From contig NC_081414.1 in the NCBI RefSeq assembly GCF_030272615.1, positions 4,899,501-4,963,500 of the forward strand: a stretch of 64,000 bases of DNA, given 5' to 3'. Made by a program: the position numbers and the translations under genes. The DNA comes from Cryptomeria japonica (taxonomy: Eukaryota; Streptophyta; Pinopsida; Cupressales; Cupressaceae). Below are positions 1 to 11,902 of the stretch, in pieces (position 1 is the stretch's first letter; each line of letters opens with the position of its first letter). A model generated the notes under the pieces. It was not told where the DNA came from. It did no database searches and saw nothing but the letters and a program-made list of their open reading frames with translations.

Positions 1-1198
1 AACCTACCTTTGCATCTTTAGCTACTACTAATGCACCTTTAGTGACCTTCTAGACATTGTCTGTAAAGGTAACTATGCAATGTTCACTACCTAGTTGTCC
101 TGCAGAAATTAAATTTCTTCTTAAAATAGGGACATGCCTTACCTCATTCAGCGACCAATCATTTCCATTTTGCAACTTGATGTTTATCTTGTCTTTTCCA
201 ACAATCTGACATGGCTCATCATCACCCAAGTATACATGTCCAAAATCACCTTGAACACAATCTAGAAAATATTTTCTATGGGGTGTAGCATGAAACGAAG
301 CCAGTGAATCTATTACCCAAGAATCATTAACATTATCTAAATATAGAATCAATACATCTTGTAAAATATTACTTGCGACATTAGCTTCCTTACTGTCATC
401 TTTATTTTCCTCTCTTTGTTTGTTTTTTTGAGACCAACAATCTTTCTTCAAATTTCCCGGCTTTCCACAGTACCAACAATCCTTTCTTCCTCTAGATTGA
501 GAGCATCCTTTCTTTGACTTCCCTCATGACTTCTTGCACCCAAGGCCTTTTCCTCTTTCCTTTGATATTCCCTTGTTCTCTACATTCAAAACAACACCCG
601 ATGATGTTGAAGTCTCACTTGTTCTTTTCTGTCACATTTCCTTGCTTAGGATAACACGAACAACATCATCAAATTTTAAGGTGTTTGTACCAAAGACAAA
701 GTTACTTACAGCCATAACCAAGCTATTCCATCTTTCTGACAAAGAACATAAAATTAAGAGAGCCTTGACCTCTTCATCAAAGTTAACTTTTACATAAGTT
801 AATTGGCTGGTAACTATATTAAACTCATTTAAATGATCTGCTACAGATCCTCCACTCATTTTTATATTAAATAAATGCTTCATAAGAAATACCTTATTCA
901 AAGCAGAGGGTTTCTCATACAATTTAGCCAGTGCTTGCATTAGTTCTGCAGTCATTATTTTTTTAGAGATATTGAATGCTACAGATGACGCAAGGCACAA
1001 CTGAATGGTTCCCAGTGCCTTTCTGTCCAGAATATCCCAATCTTCATCTGACATCGCGGTCGGTTTCTTTATCTTTCCTTCCAATGGCCACCATTGATCC
1101 TTTTGATACAGGTAGTCCTCCATCTGCATTTTCCATAACTGATAATTCTTGTTGTTGAACTTCTCAACCTTGAATTTGGTTTCTTCCATTGCTCCCAC
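1..1198 (-). pseudogene. Ty1/Copia gag and start of protease, decayed, cut by window edge
   Basis: Copia polyprotein N-terminus: capsid-like gag that packages element RNA, then the start of the aspartic protease. The frame starts at a Met at 1198 and runs to position 1. The gag part (1198-632) is of the UBN2/gag-polypeptide type (VEKFNNKNYQLWKMQMEDYL near the start). A zinc knuckle lies near 440-480 (DCWYCGKPGNLKKDC) with Asn where His is usual. The protease begins near 300 with WVIDSLASFHATPHR, so the usual Asp-Ser-Gly reads Asp-Ser-Leu. Three in-frame stops (632-634, 524-526 and 50-52) are two TGA where Arg would fit and one TAG where Trp would fit, all C-to-T type changes. There is no frameshift. 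Integrase and reverse transcriptase would lie beyond the left edge. Family assignment is firm; clade is not. Confidence 0.9.
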
Positions 1199-1236
1199 TC
1201 AAATTTGAAAGTCCCTGCCAATTTATAAAAATACAC

Positions 1237-1249
1237 GGCTCTAATACTA
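1237..1249 (-). other. Degenerate primer-binding site of the left Copia element
   Basis: Read on the minus strand this is TAGTATTAGAGCC, two changes from the sequence complementary to the 3' end of plant initiator Met tRNA. It lies between the gag start (1198) and the LTR edge (about 1252), the expected place for the primer that starts reverse transcription. Confidence 0.65.
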
Positions 1250-1251
1250 AT

Positions 1252-1590
1252 TGTCATGGTTTAGGCAGATCTAGAGCAAATACAAATTACAAATTATATG
1301 CAGATTTGAATACAAAAAGATGAAGAAAAACACAACACAAAATAACACAGAGATTTAATGTGGTTCACCCAAGATGGGCTACATTCATAGAACATAGTCA
1401 TCAAATCATTTTCTTATTATCTAGTAAATCAATACACCACCATTTCAATGTCTTATACATTCTAGTTGCTTATAACATGCAATTTCAGGGCAACATACAA
1501 AGTCGACTAACAAAGAATAACCCTAACCCTAAAAGGAATATTCTTGTATTATTTTCCTCATACTCATATTCTCATACACGTACGAGAATT
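1252..1590 (-). mobile_element. 5' LTR of the left Copia element (outer edge uncertain)
   Basis: Begins TGTCATGG next to the primer site. It contains the phrase 'gatttaatgtggttcaccc' near 1350, a version of a motif (TTTAYGTGG) that recurs in the other Copia LTRs of this window. I cannot see the matching LTR because the element leaves the window, so the right boundary near 1590 is an estimate. Confidence 0.55.
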
Positions 1591-1595
1591 TAGGG

Positions 1596-1614
1596 GGGGA
1601 GCCTTTGGCTCCCC
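1596..1614. repeat. Perfect short hairpin, 8-bp stem, 3-nt loop
   Basis: GGGGAGCC-TTT-GGCTCCCC, directly after the Copia LTR. No run of T follows, so it does not look like a terminator. It may mark an element edge. Confidence 0.6.
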
Positions 1615-2467
1615 ATTACTTCGACCCTTCGAGTTGACATGTCTGTCGAAGTGTACAATACTTGCATGATCAGTCACCACATACCAACAAGGAGTAGTCA
1701 TAGGACACAAAATGTAAACCAAAATGATAAGACCCATCATGCAAATGACATACACATGGCCAATTGACATCTCTTGCCAAGAGTAGGACTAGGATGGTGA
1801 TAACATGCCAAATATGGGAAGGATGCGTCCCGATGGGCAAAGGCAACTGATGAGACTGATTTAGGTAATAGAGCAGGTGGGGGTGAAAGTGGGTGCCGAT
1901 ATGGAATCTCATTGTTGAGGTTTGATTAGCACAATGTGGATGGATGCTTGGGTGATCGACGTGCAAGTCAAGAAGAAGCTTTGTTTAACGAGATAAGATC
2001 GGAAAGCGGGATGGAGCTTAGTGTACTAGGACAATCCTTATTTATGACCTAGACAAAAGCTCATCATCTTCGAAGGGGAGAAGTGAATGTAAGGAAGTGA
2101 AGCGAATGATGTGGGTGATCAAGATGAAAGTACCTACACAAATAAGGGGAGTGCATGATGGGCTGAGTAGCGAATTAATGAATTATATTACTAAAGACAT
2201 ATGGATATTGGTTGGAGGGGGAAAAGTAATGCAAGTGAGCGGGATGAGTGTCCAAAGAGACAGTGGATCTGACTTATTTACCTTGATGCCAAGAAATGAT
2301 TTTTCATCAAGGTACTTGTCCATAGCGCCATGAAGTGGTTTTCACTAATGGATGAATTGATTTTTCTTTACTTTTTTGCTCCTTTTCATTCTTTTTGTAT
2401 TTTTCTTGGTATTTTTTATTTTTTTTAATCTTTTATTTTATTTTTGAAAACTGATAATCTTTGAAGA
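1615..2467. other. Unassigned stretch, no gene seen
   Basis: Short open frames on both strands look random. The end (about 2360-2450) is T-rich on the plus strand. It may be the 3' non-coding tail of the minus-strand Gypsy remnant that begins at 3602, but I found no LTR edge to confirm this. Confidence 0.4.
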
Positions 2468-3602
2468 CTAGGAATGGAATTTCTTTAGATGCATGATGTT
2501 CATGGGCTCATCCAAAGGATCTCCTTCATGTACAGCCAACTGATAGGCTCCCGATCCATACTTGGTAGTGATGACATAGGGTCCAAGCCAATTACGCTCA
2601 AACTTGCCTTTCTTCTCATGGTCTTGGAGATTTCTCTGATTTTTCATAAGGACAAGGTCACCAATGTCAAATTCTTAGGTCTTGACTTTCTTGTTGTATT
2701 TCAATCATAGGCAATTATGATATACTTGAAGGTGATTTAAGGCTTTGAGATGCCTTTCATCTAGCAATTCCAACTCTTGTAGTCTGACCACTCTATATTC
2801 TTCATAAAAAAGGATGTTTTGCATGGATACTCGTAGTGAGGGTATCTCGATCTCAAGGGGTAGAACAACTTCAGAATTGAAGACTAAGGAGTATGGTGTA
2901 GCTTCTGTGGGGGTGTGAATTCTTGTGCAGTAGGCCCAAAGGACGGGATGGAGTTGAAAGTGCTAATCACGACTAGCTTCATTGAGTGTCTTCTTGAGGA
3001 TTTTGATGAGAGTTTAATTTGAAGCCTCATCTTGACCATTAACTTGCGGGTAGTATGGGGTGGAGAAGTGGCTTTGGATGGAAAACTTTTAGCATAATTA
3101 TTTGACATCTTGATTCTTGAAAGGTCTATTGTTATCTGTGATGATAACTTTAGGGATTTCGTAGTGATAGATTAAGTAGTTCAGGATAAACTTGGAAATC
3201 TGTTTGCCAGTGGTGAAGGTGAGTGGTATGGCTTCCACCCACTTGGTAAAGTATTTAGTAGCGGTTATTATGAAATTTTGGCCATTGGATAAGGTGGGAT
3301 GGATTTTTCCTATGAGATCGAGTTCCCACAGTGAAAAAGGCTAGGGTGTGATAAATGGCTGCAGATCCTAAGAAGGCGCATGAATTTTGTCACCATGCTG
3401 CTGACAAGGGATACATTTCTTCACATAGTGATAGGCATCTTCTTCCATTGTAGGCCCGTAGTATCATGTGTGCAAACGATTCTTAGCCAAAGTGAGGTTG
3501 CTTGAGTGTGCTCCATAGATACCTTCATGTACTTCACACAGTGCTCGTTCAACCCCCTCTTTGTCTAAACACCTTAGGAGGGTCCCACCAGACATGCCAA
3601 AA
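2468..3602 (-). pseudogene. Ty3/Gypsy integrase (with end of RNase H), decayed
   Basis: The minus strand reads as the 3' part of a Gypsy pol. At about 3490-3602 it has the end of RNase H and the integrase HHCC zinc motif (EVHEGIYGAH, then CIPCQQHG near 3400). The catalytic core follows: first Asp in WELDLIGKIHPT near 3320, second in VIITDNN near 3140, Glu in GQDEASN near 3010, so the DDE residues are still visible. The C-terminal part carries the conserved GDLVLMKN and KFERNWLGPYVI stretch (about 2600-2690), and the frame ends at a TAG at 2468-2470. Several in-frame stops show it is dead. Wording is closest to Tat/Athila-type plant elements, not the chromodomain type; this is from memory of the families. 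Confidence 0.85.
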
Positions 3603-4780
3603 TGAAGATGGCTAAAACTTCAAGACTAATGGTTAGTTACACAAATCACATACACAATCGAAAAATTCAAATATGCATAAATGAAACCATTATACCTAAA
3701 TTCCTTGCCAATTCCTCCAATTGAGCTAGTTGATGAAATAAAGAATGCACCCTTCCTCCACTTGATTTGATTTTCTCCTTTTGGATGGATTGTGGATTGC
3801 TCTCCACCACACAACAAGAGATTGGATAAAAGGATGATTATAGTGGATGGATTTGTCTAAGTGTGGCATGAATTGGACATAATATGGATACTTTTGATGT
3901 ATTTTTGGCTCTCAAACTAACAACATAAAATTTATCAAATGATGAATGATTTCTGAAGGGAGGAGACTCCAATTTATATATTGGAGGGGGCCAAAATGGA
4001 GGGCCAATATTTATTTGGAATGAAGGGTTGAGAGTGAAAGAAAGTGGGAGAGGATTGAGAGGACAAGGTGTAGGATTCAAGAGATTTACCATAAAGACAT
4101 TTCTTGTCTCCACACTCCTCAAGTACATGGGGGAGAGATCCCCAAGTACATTGGAAAAATAAAAAGGAATTAAAAATTCCTTAGGGGGAGGACAAAGGAA
4201 TTAAAAATTCCTAAATAAGAGTGTGTGGGAAGATTAAAGGGATAAAAGAATTAAAAATTCCTTAGGAAGAGGAGGCATGGGGATGTGCAAAGGATTTGAA
4301 ATCCTTTGACATGACTAAAGTTGGTGCATTTAAGGTTTGGAGGGTGAGATGGAAAATCCATTTATGGTAAAGAGTTGACCCATCCCTATTCAAGGTGATT
4401 AGGGATGTGCAAATGATTGGGAGGCGTGATTAGGTGGGTTAATGAGGGTTAGAGTGCAAGTGGGAAGGTTAGGAGGATGTGACATGAGGAGAGATAATGA
4501 GTGGAAGAAATTAAAATTGAGGAATAATGATAAGAATGATTAGAGATGAATTAATTGGGCTAGATGATAGGATTATGGAGGGTGATTTGTAGGAATCACA
4601 TGGCTACTTTAGTTAATTAAAATTAATTAGCTAATAGAGGTTTAGAAGAAAAAATGATTGGAATGACTTAAGAAGAATAGGACAAATAATTAATTTTTGA
4701 TAAATCAATTATTGGATGAAAGTAATAAAATTAATTAAATTTCATTTAATTAATTTTAAGAAGAATGGGATAGACACAGT
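3603..4780. other. Unassigned AT-rich stretch, possibly LTR debris
   Basis: No coding signal stands out; the minus-strand frames at 3626-3817 and 3838-4128 have ordinary random composition. It holds the palindromic repeat block listed separately and, near 4600-4760, several TTAATTAAAATTAATT-type runs. Similar runs occur in the U3 part of the solo LTR at 4942, so this may be the remains of a related LTR. Confidence 0.4.
4165..4312. repeat. Repeated palindrome GGAATTAAAAATTCC
   Basis: The near-palindrome 'ggaattaaaaattcc' occurs at about 4167, 4198 and 4248 (first base changed in the last), and a relative, 'aaaggatttgaaatccttt', at about 4288. Spacing is irregular (about 30 to 50 bp), so this is a cluster of inverted motifs rather than a strict tandem array. 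Confidence 0.7.
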
Positions 4781-4967
4781 ATGTACAGATTTCAACTTAA
4801 GTAAACCATAATTGCCAATATCAAATTATAAAATTCTAAACCCCATATCATCAAAGCAACATTTACTATTATTTCCTTAAAGATAGATCAATTAATCAAC
4901 ACATAGACACACATCCACACAATGAACACCATATTTATGTGTGTAGACACCCAAAATTGTCCAGTCT

Positions 4968-5215
4968 ATTTAAATAAATATTTTATTTATTTAATTATCT
5001 AAGCTTAATCTTTCTATTAATTAAACAAATCTTTATTTATTTAATTAATTCATTTATCCTCTTCTAGCCTTATTTCTCATTTAAATAAATACATCTATTT
5101 ATTTAAATTATCTTTTTCCTAAATTAAATAAATATCTTATTTATTTAATTGATCTCACTCCTTCTATTAATTAAATAAATCTTTATTTATTTAATTAATT
5201 CATTAACCTTTTCTA
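4968..5215. repeat. AT-rich imperfect repeats in solo LTR U3
   Basis: Blocks like 'attaaataaatctttattt' and 'atttaattaattcatt' recur about four times, separated by short C/T-rich spacers such as 'ctcttctagcctt'. Each block is nearly self-complementary. Confidence 0.75.
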
Positions 5216-5363
5216 CCCATGACACATGTCATTCATCTCTTAATTCATACACTACCTACCCCTTTCATTATTTTATTATTTCTTTTACCTACCCTCTAAT
5301 CATAGCCGACCATTTATCTTTTACACCTCTCAATCTTATCCCTCCATTTCATATAGTGTCTTC

Positions 5364-5370
5364 TATATAA
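5364..5370 (+). promoter_or_regulatory. TATA box of the solo LTR
   Basis: TATATAA in the middle of the LTR, followed by a less AT-rich stretch, as expected for an RNA polymerase II start at the U3/R border. Confidence 0.5.
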
Positions 5371-6421
5371 GGAGATGCTTCCTTCATTATCAACCCTAAT
5401 CAACCATCCTAATCAATCTATGCAAACCCCCCGTTGACTACTTGACTACACTATGCTTTTGAACATAGGCGATCCTACTTGCAACCACATTCCGTTCTTT
5501 GTTGAGCTCTTGTGCACATAAAATCTGAGAGCAAATATATCAAGCAAGATCAATGGAGATAGGAAGAATGGAGATTCAAACCCTATTGGACATGTGATGG
5601 TATAATCTTTGTGATTTCATTTGATTTGCATTGTCTTAGGTAATCTTCATATGTTATGGTGGATCTTTGTTGTTGCTAGGCTAGGATTTTTGTGGTTGAA
5701 TTCATTGATTCTTTCAATATTATCATTGTTGTTATCCATTTTCACCATAAACAATGTGGAAACCCATAATGGGAAAAACCATGGTGAGAATAGTTGCTTG
5801 GGTCTACTACCCAAACCCAACCTCACAAAATAATGATCACTTACAATGTAAAGTAGGAACCAACCTACCAGAGACATTGATCCACAATTATATTTGTAGG
5901 CACGAAGCTACATGAGACACCAATATCCCTTCTCCAAGATCTGAGCACCAACTTAATGGGTGAGACACCAATCCCAATGGAATACAAATATATGAATTAC
6001 AAACCTTCAAAGTGAAATATCAACTTGCAATTGATGTGATCAACCTTCAAAACACTCTCTCATGCTGCATATGGTCTTCTTATTAAAGTACACAATGATT
6101 GAAATGCAACTCACATAACATCACCCTCAAATTTGTACATCAAACACATATAAGATTATTACATTGAAGACAATAATTACATAACTTTTCAACATTCCAG
6201 GACAAATCCTAGATCACTATATATATGCATTACAATTACAATTACATTCATGTGATGGCCTAAAATAAATATTATTACATTTGCAAGTTGGACACAAACT
6301 TAACCCTTAACCAAACATGTAATAGGCTAGGCCCAATAGCCCACACACTACTCAATAAGAAAGAACATACTATGTGGTTTCCAATGTAGCCTTATCTTGT
6401 CCCAATGGTCATCCACATTAA

Positions 6422-7214
6422 TGCAACAGAGGGTGAAATTAATCTTCTCTCACCTTTTCCCTATCCTTCTCATAGGGTCTTCAGACTTAACAGTCAACAG
6501 TAAACTTCCTAACCTATCACATGAAGATGCTAGGTTCAATTTTGAAGAGAGTCAATCCCCTGTCCACCTTTTGCTGCAGTACCTTATTCTAACATTAACC
6601 TAACCCAAACATAACCCATTCCACCTGAAAATATCTACAGTATGGTGGAATGATGGTCATTCATGTTATGGACTTTCAAACCTCTTAAGCTCTTGGCTAC
6701 GAACTCTTCCTGTCATAGAAATGACAGTACTTACTAACTTCCTTACCACCCAAACTCCTATAGATTTAAATGAAAACTATTCCATCATATGATTAATAGA
6801 CCACAATTCAAGATTGTAACAGATCGTATAGGTTGTGCAATCCAAAGGAAAGATTACAAAAGAAAAAATAGTTTCAGTAGCATAAAATGAACAGTTTCTA
6901 TTTGTTCCCCCTTCCAATCTTTCAACAACAAAATGTAACCTTCAACAATAGCTTCCAAAGCATATAAAACATTAGGAATTTCGATACCAACAATCATACC
7001 ATGATTGTTGGTGTTCCAGTTACCACCGTTTAAGCATTCTTTCCCATTTTATTATCATTGACACAAAACCGACCCTACAAGAAACATATAATTGAGGAAA
7101 CACAAAACGGTCACCATGGACCTTTATTCGAACCAAAATAAATCAAAACCCCTAATTTAACTCCTAAGTCAGTTTTAGACCAAAAATGCCAAGTCGATGC
7201 TCCTGTACCATACA
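6422..7214 (-). mobile_element. 3' LTR of Gypsy chromovirus
   Basis: This stretch and 11922-12724 are two copies of the same roughly 800-bp sequence in the same orientation; for example 'gggtgaaattaatcttct' opens both and 'accatgattgttggtgttc' occurs in both. They flank one gag-pol on the minus strand, so this copy is the 3' LTR. It begins TGCAACAGAGGG and ends ACCATACA. Base changes and small indels between the copies are easy to see, so the insertion is not recent. The 5 bp outside the two LTRs do not match, so no target duplication can be claimed. Confidence 0.9.
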
Positions 7215-7274
7215 CCCAGAGAGGTAAAGATTTCATCCTCTTGATGAAATGAGGTCTTCAACTTTGACTCCATG

Positions 7275-8756
7275 CTAGTTAATGTTTGTTTCAAACATCT
7301 AGGTTGCATCCTCATTTGGTAAACCAAGCCACTTGACCAAGTAATCCTTATACTCCTTCCTTCTTGTCCTCTTCACCACCTTGGAATCTATGATAACTTC
7401 AAGTTGCATTAGTTGATTAGGTGGAATATCTTTAATCCAATCCACATCATCATCCTCAGGTTCACTTGCTTCCTGACCTACAACAACATATCCCTTAAAA
7501 GGGTATAAGTCAGCCACATTAAAGATTGGTGAGATGACAACTCCCTGTGGGAGTTCAATTTCATATGTATGACCAAACTTGTGTACAATTCTGCAAGGAC
7601 CAATCTTTTTCATCATCAACTTGTGTATTTTACTTTGGGAAGCCTCTCCTTCCTGAGATAAGCAAACACCACATCCCCAACTTTATATTGGACATCTTTC
7701 TTTCTCAAATCTGCACTCTCTTTATACTTTCCCACACTCTTCTTTAAAGTCTCTGTGACCTGCTCATGGATATCTTTCATGGTTAAAAAAAAATCTTCAG
7801 CATGTGCACTTCTTTTTTTCAATCCACTTATGTCTTTAAGCTCATAGAGTCCCCTTGGATGCATTCCATAAACAACCTCAAATTGACTTTTACCAATACT
7901 ATGGTTTACTGAGTCATTATAGGCATATTCAACTCATGACAATATCAAATCCCAAGCTTCCTTATGTTCCTTTGTCAAACATCTCAATAAATTGCCCAAA
8001 GATCTATTCAGAGCCTTAGTTTTCCCATCTATTTGAGGATGGTAGGCAGAACCCAAGGTTAAATTAGTCCCTAGCTTCCTCCACAAGGTTCTCCAAAAAT
8101 GACCAATGAACTTGGGATCTTTGTCTGATACTATAGATAATGGCAAACCATGAATTTTGAAAAATCTCTCTAAAGAACAAATGTGCAATATGAGAGGCAT
8201 CATTAGTTGTCTTACATGCAATGAAATGTGCCATCTTACTAAATTTGTCCACTACTACATAAACACTATCAAACCCCCTTGAAGTCCTTGGTAGTCCCAA
8301 CACAAAATCCATACTTATTGACTCCCATGGTCTGCTTGGTATGGGTAATGGTTGATACAAACCGACATTGGAACTTGAGCCCTTAGCCCTTTGACATATC
8401 ATACAACTATCAACAAAATTTTTCACATCCAAGTGAATCTTTGGCTAATAGTAAAACCTCTTGACCTATTCTAAAGTTTAATCACAACCAAAATGTCCCC
8501 CTAAAGTACCATAGTGATTTTCCTTCACCAAATTCTCCCTCATTGAGAATTTAGGCACACACAACTGGGTCCCCTTGAAGAGTAACCCATATTGTATCAC
8601 AAAATCCTCATAGTCTTTATGAAATGAACCTTGAAATTGCTGGCATACATTAAAAGCATCACTGAAATCTGCATCAGTAGCATACATACCTCTAAAACTG
8701 TCTATTCCCACACTTTGGAGCTGCACTTCTTGTACTAGTCCCACTCTCCTACTCAA
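7275..8756 (-). pseudogene. Chromovirus integrase with C-terminal chromodomain, decayed
   Basis: 3' third of the chromovirus pol. The zinc motif appears as NHYGTLGGHFG (near 8490) and CMICQRAKG (near 8390). The core has [20 protein letters not shown] (first Asp, near 8310) and [10 protein letters not shown] (second Asp, near 8120). The third acidic residue is lost: the usual Gln-Thr-Glu stretch reads GKTKALNRSL near 8020. After the GDVVFAYLRKERLP segment (near 7660) the chain ends in a chromodomain at about 7310-7430 (VIIDSKVVKRTRRKEYKDYL, then VKWLGLPNEDATW), which in this group directs insertion to marked chromatin. There is a frame change near 8170, another near 7620, and several stops. 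The chromodomain shows this is a chromovirus; the wording recalls the Galadriel-like group, less surely. Confidence 0.92.
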
Positions 8757-10440
8757 TGCATCAACTACTTTATTGGCTTGTCCTTTCTTATGTTTGATGG
8801 TGAATGTATAAGTATGAAGACATTCTACCCATTTAATGTGTCAATGACTTAATTTCTCTTGACTATTAAGAAAACTCAAAACATGATTATCAGTGAATAC
8901 TACAAACTCCCTAGGTAGAAGGTAATGTCTCCATTTTTTAAGTGCTTAGACCATGACATAAAGCTCCAAATCATATGATGAATGTTTCTTTTTGGCCTCA
9001 TTTAGTTTTTCACTAAAGAATGCAATCGGTTTTCCTTCCCGACTTAATACTGCCCCTATTGCAAACCCACTAGCATCACACTCAATAGTAAATACTTTAC
9101 CAAAATCAGGAAGAGTAAGGATTGGCTGTTGTGATACCTTTTTCTTCAAGAATTCAAATCTTTGATATGATTCCTCTATCCATTGAAACCTGATCTTTTT
9201 CTCCCCTTTAATGGTGTCAATCATTGGTGCAATAATATGACTGAAATTTCTAGTAAATTTGATGTAAAAACTTGCAAAGCATGGAAACCCCTAACTTCTC
9301 CAACTATCCTAGGTGTAGGCTAGCTGATTATTGCTTCCACTTTGGTGGGAGCCATCTTCAAAGTTCCTTGAGAGATCACAAATCCTAAATATACAAGTTC
9401 CTCCTTCATCCACACACACTTCTTGAGGTTGATCATTAGTCAAACCTCATTCAATCTCCTTAACACCCTATCCAAGTGTTCTTCCTTTGTCTTGTTGTAG
9501 ACTAAAATGTCATCCAGGTATACTGCTACAAACTTATTGAGAAAATCTCTCAAGACCAAATTCACGAGTCTCATGAATGTACTAGGGGAATTATAACCCA
9601 AAGGGCATCACTAACCATTCATAGAGGCCTTCATTGGTTTTGAATGTTGTTTTCCACTTATCACCTTCTCCTACCCTTATCTAATGATAAGGACTCCTTG
9701 AATCTATCTCTGAAAAGTACCTTGCACCTGCTAGGTTGTCCATGAGGTCTTCTATCTGAGGTATAGGTAATTTATACCTAATTGTGATTTTGTTTATATC
9801 CCTAGAGTCTGTGCAAAGTCTCCAATTCCCATCCTTTTTGGGTGCCTATACAGTTGGCACAACACATGGACTTAGGCTCTTTCTTACTAAACCTTTATCC
9901 AGCAACTCCTGCACTTGATTTTTGATCTCCTCATTTTGTTGAGGTGTCATCTTATATGCTGCCTTATTGGATAGACTTGCACCGGGTATTAAGTCTATGT
10001 GATGACTTACATCCTAAACTGGAGGCAAAGCATTTGACAACTCCTCCACTACTATATACTCATACTTGTCAAGTAGACCCTGCACTTCATTTGGGACTTC
10101 TTCCTTGTCACTAGTTGCGGTATTGCAGATTGGCTTAATTACAATGGTATATCCACATCCTTCTTCCTCAAGATCCTTCAAAAACTCCTTCTCCTTCACC
10201 ACCATGATAATAGGTCCTTCATGAGCTGCACCCATATCTTCTTGCAGTGGTTCAACGCTATAAGACACTTCATCCTTTTCAATAACATAAGTGTTTTTAT
10301 GCCCATCATGTTGGGCTCTCCTATCAAATTGCCAAGGCCTTCCAAGAAGAAGGTGGCACACATCCATTGGAACAATATCACATAGAATTTTATCCTTGTA
10401 GGGACCCATATTAAACTCTACCCATGCTTGCTCATTCACA
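8757..10440 (-). pseudogene. Chromovirus reverse transcriptase and RNase H, decayed
   Basis: Middle of the chromovirus pol. From 10440 down: end of protease (HLLLGRPWQFDRR), then RT with SRDINKITIRYKLPIPQIED (near 9780), FSEIDSRSPYH, LYEWLVMPFGL (near 9610), and the active-site VYLDDILVYNK near 9510, so the YxDD motif is intact. RNase H follows (IECDASGFAIGAVLSREGK, near 9070). In-frame stops include a TAG at 10014-10016 where Gln would fit and another after PYH near 9690. A small indel near 9595 shifts the frame just after MPFGL. The frame is continuous with gag-protease upstream, as in a single gag-pol ORF. Confidence 0.92.
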
Positions 10441-11879
10441 AGTACTCGTTGTCCCTTATTAAGCCATGATATCTTATAAGGATTTTAATGAGGGATTCAC
10501 TTTAGCTTAAGTTTTTCTACCATTTCTAAAGAATCTATATTATCTATTGAACCTGAATCAACTATAACTTTGCATACCTTGCCTTGAGATTTGCAGGTTG
10601 TTCGAAACAAAGCTCTCCTTTGAGGAGGCTCCTTGATGGTTGGTACTTTTATTAGAGTCCTTTTAATCACCAGAGATTCTCCTGTCTCTAGAGTGACATG
10701 AATAGAGGGAGAGTTCACACTCCCTTCATCCTCTTCCCGCACAAATTGGTTCCTCTTCTCTCCATTATAAGAACTAGTACCAACTTTATCAGGACACTTC
10801 CATGCTGGATGTCCAATTTGGTTGCAATTATAGCATTTTCCTGAGAAAGTATTAGAACCCCTTCCTGTTCCATTGAATCTTCCCTTTCCTCTTGGTCTCC
10901 TACCTCTAAAACTTCCTATTGAATTACTATTAGACTCTTGGTTTGTATTCTGCTCACCTGGTTCCTTTTGTGGTCCTCTTCCACTATGACTTCCTCTGCC
11001 TCTAAAAATTCTTCCCCTACCTCTTCCTTGTTGTTCTTGCTTTCTCTTAATCTTTTCTTCAGCCTTACAAGTGATTTGATAACATTCTTCCATAGTACTT
11101 GGAGTGCCCAAGCTCAATTCATCATGTATATTGAATCTCAGCCCATTGAGATACCTTGCAATCTTCTCCACATCATCTTCATGGTTTCTGGATCTCAAAG
11201 TCAGTTAGTGGAATTCTTCCATATAGGACTTAGCATCCATATCCTTCTGCTTTAGATTTTGAAGTTTCCTAAATGTCTGCACAACATAATCAACTGGTAG
11301 GAACTGGGCCTTGAGTTTTGAGACCATTCTGTCCCATGACCCTATCTTTGTTTTACCTCCTTTCACCCTCTCTTCTTGAACAAAATTCCACCAAGTGAGT
11401 GTTGGACCTTTCAACTTTGCTTTGGCATACCTTACCTTCTTGGTATCCTCTACCTCCTCAAATTCAAAGAAATTGTCAAGTGCATCTATCCATGCTAGGA
11501 TCTCTTCACTATCTCTTTTTAGTCCATACATGGGAACTTCAACCTTCACCATGGAAACACTATCCCCTTTCACAACCTTGAGCATCCTTACCATTCTCAA
11601 CTCTTTAGGGTCCATTGGTGGCTCTGACACCTGTTGACCCACAACTGGAGGGTTATTACCATCACCCCCTTTCTCTTCCTCATCACTTTGGTCACCATTG
11701 ACAATTCCTCTTCTATGATTCTTCTCCAAAGCTATTAACCAGACCAAGGTTGCTTCTTGAGATTCTTTGAATTTTTTTTCCTTCGAGAGCAGTTGATCTT
11801 TCAACTCCCGAATCTCCCTAGCTACAGAATAACCTTTCAGAGGCATCTTGGACTTCAACTTACTAGCACCTAGTTTCAT
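10441..11879 (-). pseudogene. Chromovirus gag and protease, lightly damaged
   Basis: One frame from a Met at 11879. Order: coiled, charged N-terminus; capsid core with LDNFFEFEEVEDTKKVRYAK and LKGPTLTWWNFVQEE (about 11360-11480); an Arg/Gly-rich nucleic-acid-binding stretch (GRGRGRIFRGRGSHSGRG, about 10970-11020); zinc knuckle CYNCNQIGHPAWKC with all four ligands (about 10790-10830); then a retropepsin start, VCKVIVDSGSIDNIDS, keeping Asp-Ser-Gly (near 10560). The frame is broken at 11205-11207 (TAA) and at 10497-10499 (TGA), with another TAA just downstream; the first fits a former Gln and the second a former Arg. Gag spacing to the primer site (11903) is normal. Confidence 0.92.
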
Positions 11880-11902
11880 TCACTTCTTCCTCTTGATCTA
11901 CA

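Larger units (their letters stand above)
4942..5753 (+). mobile_element. Solo LTR (Gypsy-like), perfect 5-bp target duplication
   Basis: Begins TGTAGACACCC and ends TTCACCATAAACA, so it has the TG...CA ends of an LTR. It is flanked on both sides by ATGTG (4937-4941 and 5754-5758). No internal region is present, so this is a solo LTR left by LTR-LTR recombination. A TATA box lies at 5364-5370, setting the plus strand as the sense strand. The U3 part (about 4968-5215) is made of AT blocks of the TTTATTTATTTAATTA type. The ends resemble those of the solo LTR at 47865 (TGTAGCATCG...TTCACCATTACA). Confidence 0.88.
4780..6350. mobile_element. Copia-type LTR fragment, split by a solo LTR
   Basis: Joining the flanks of the inserted solo LTR restores the phrase around '...tttatgtg/gaaacccataatggg', followed by 'aaaaaccatggtgagaatag'. 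The same phrase is found in the Copia LTRs at 40680 and 44900. The outer limits are guesses. The right part (5759-6350) has no coding signal. Confidence 0.55.

Noticed and set aside
1596-1614. Transcription terminator hairpin
   Set aside because: This is nuclear plant DNA, and no T tract follows; kept only as a small palindrome.
3626-4128. Two minus-strand frames of 63 and 96 codons
   Set aside because: Random composition with no family pattern.
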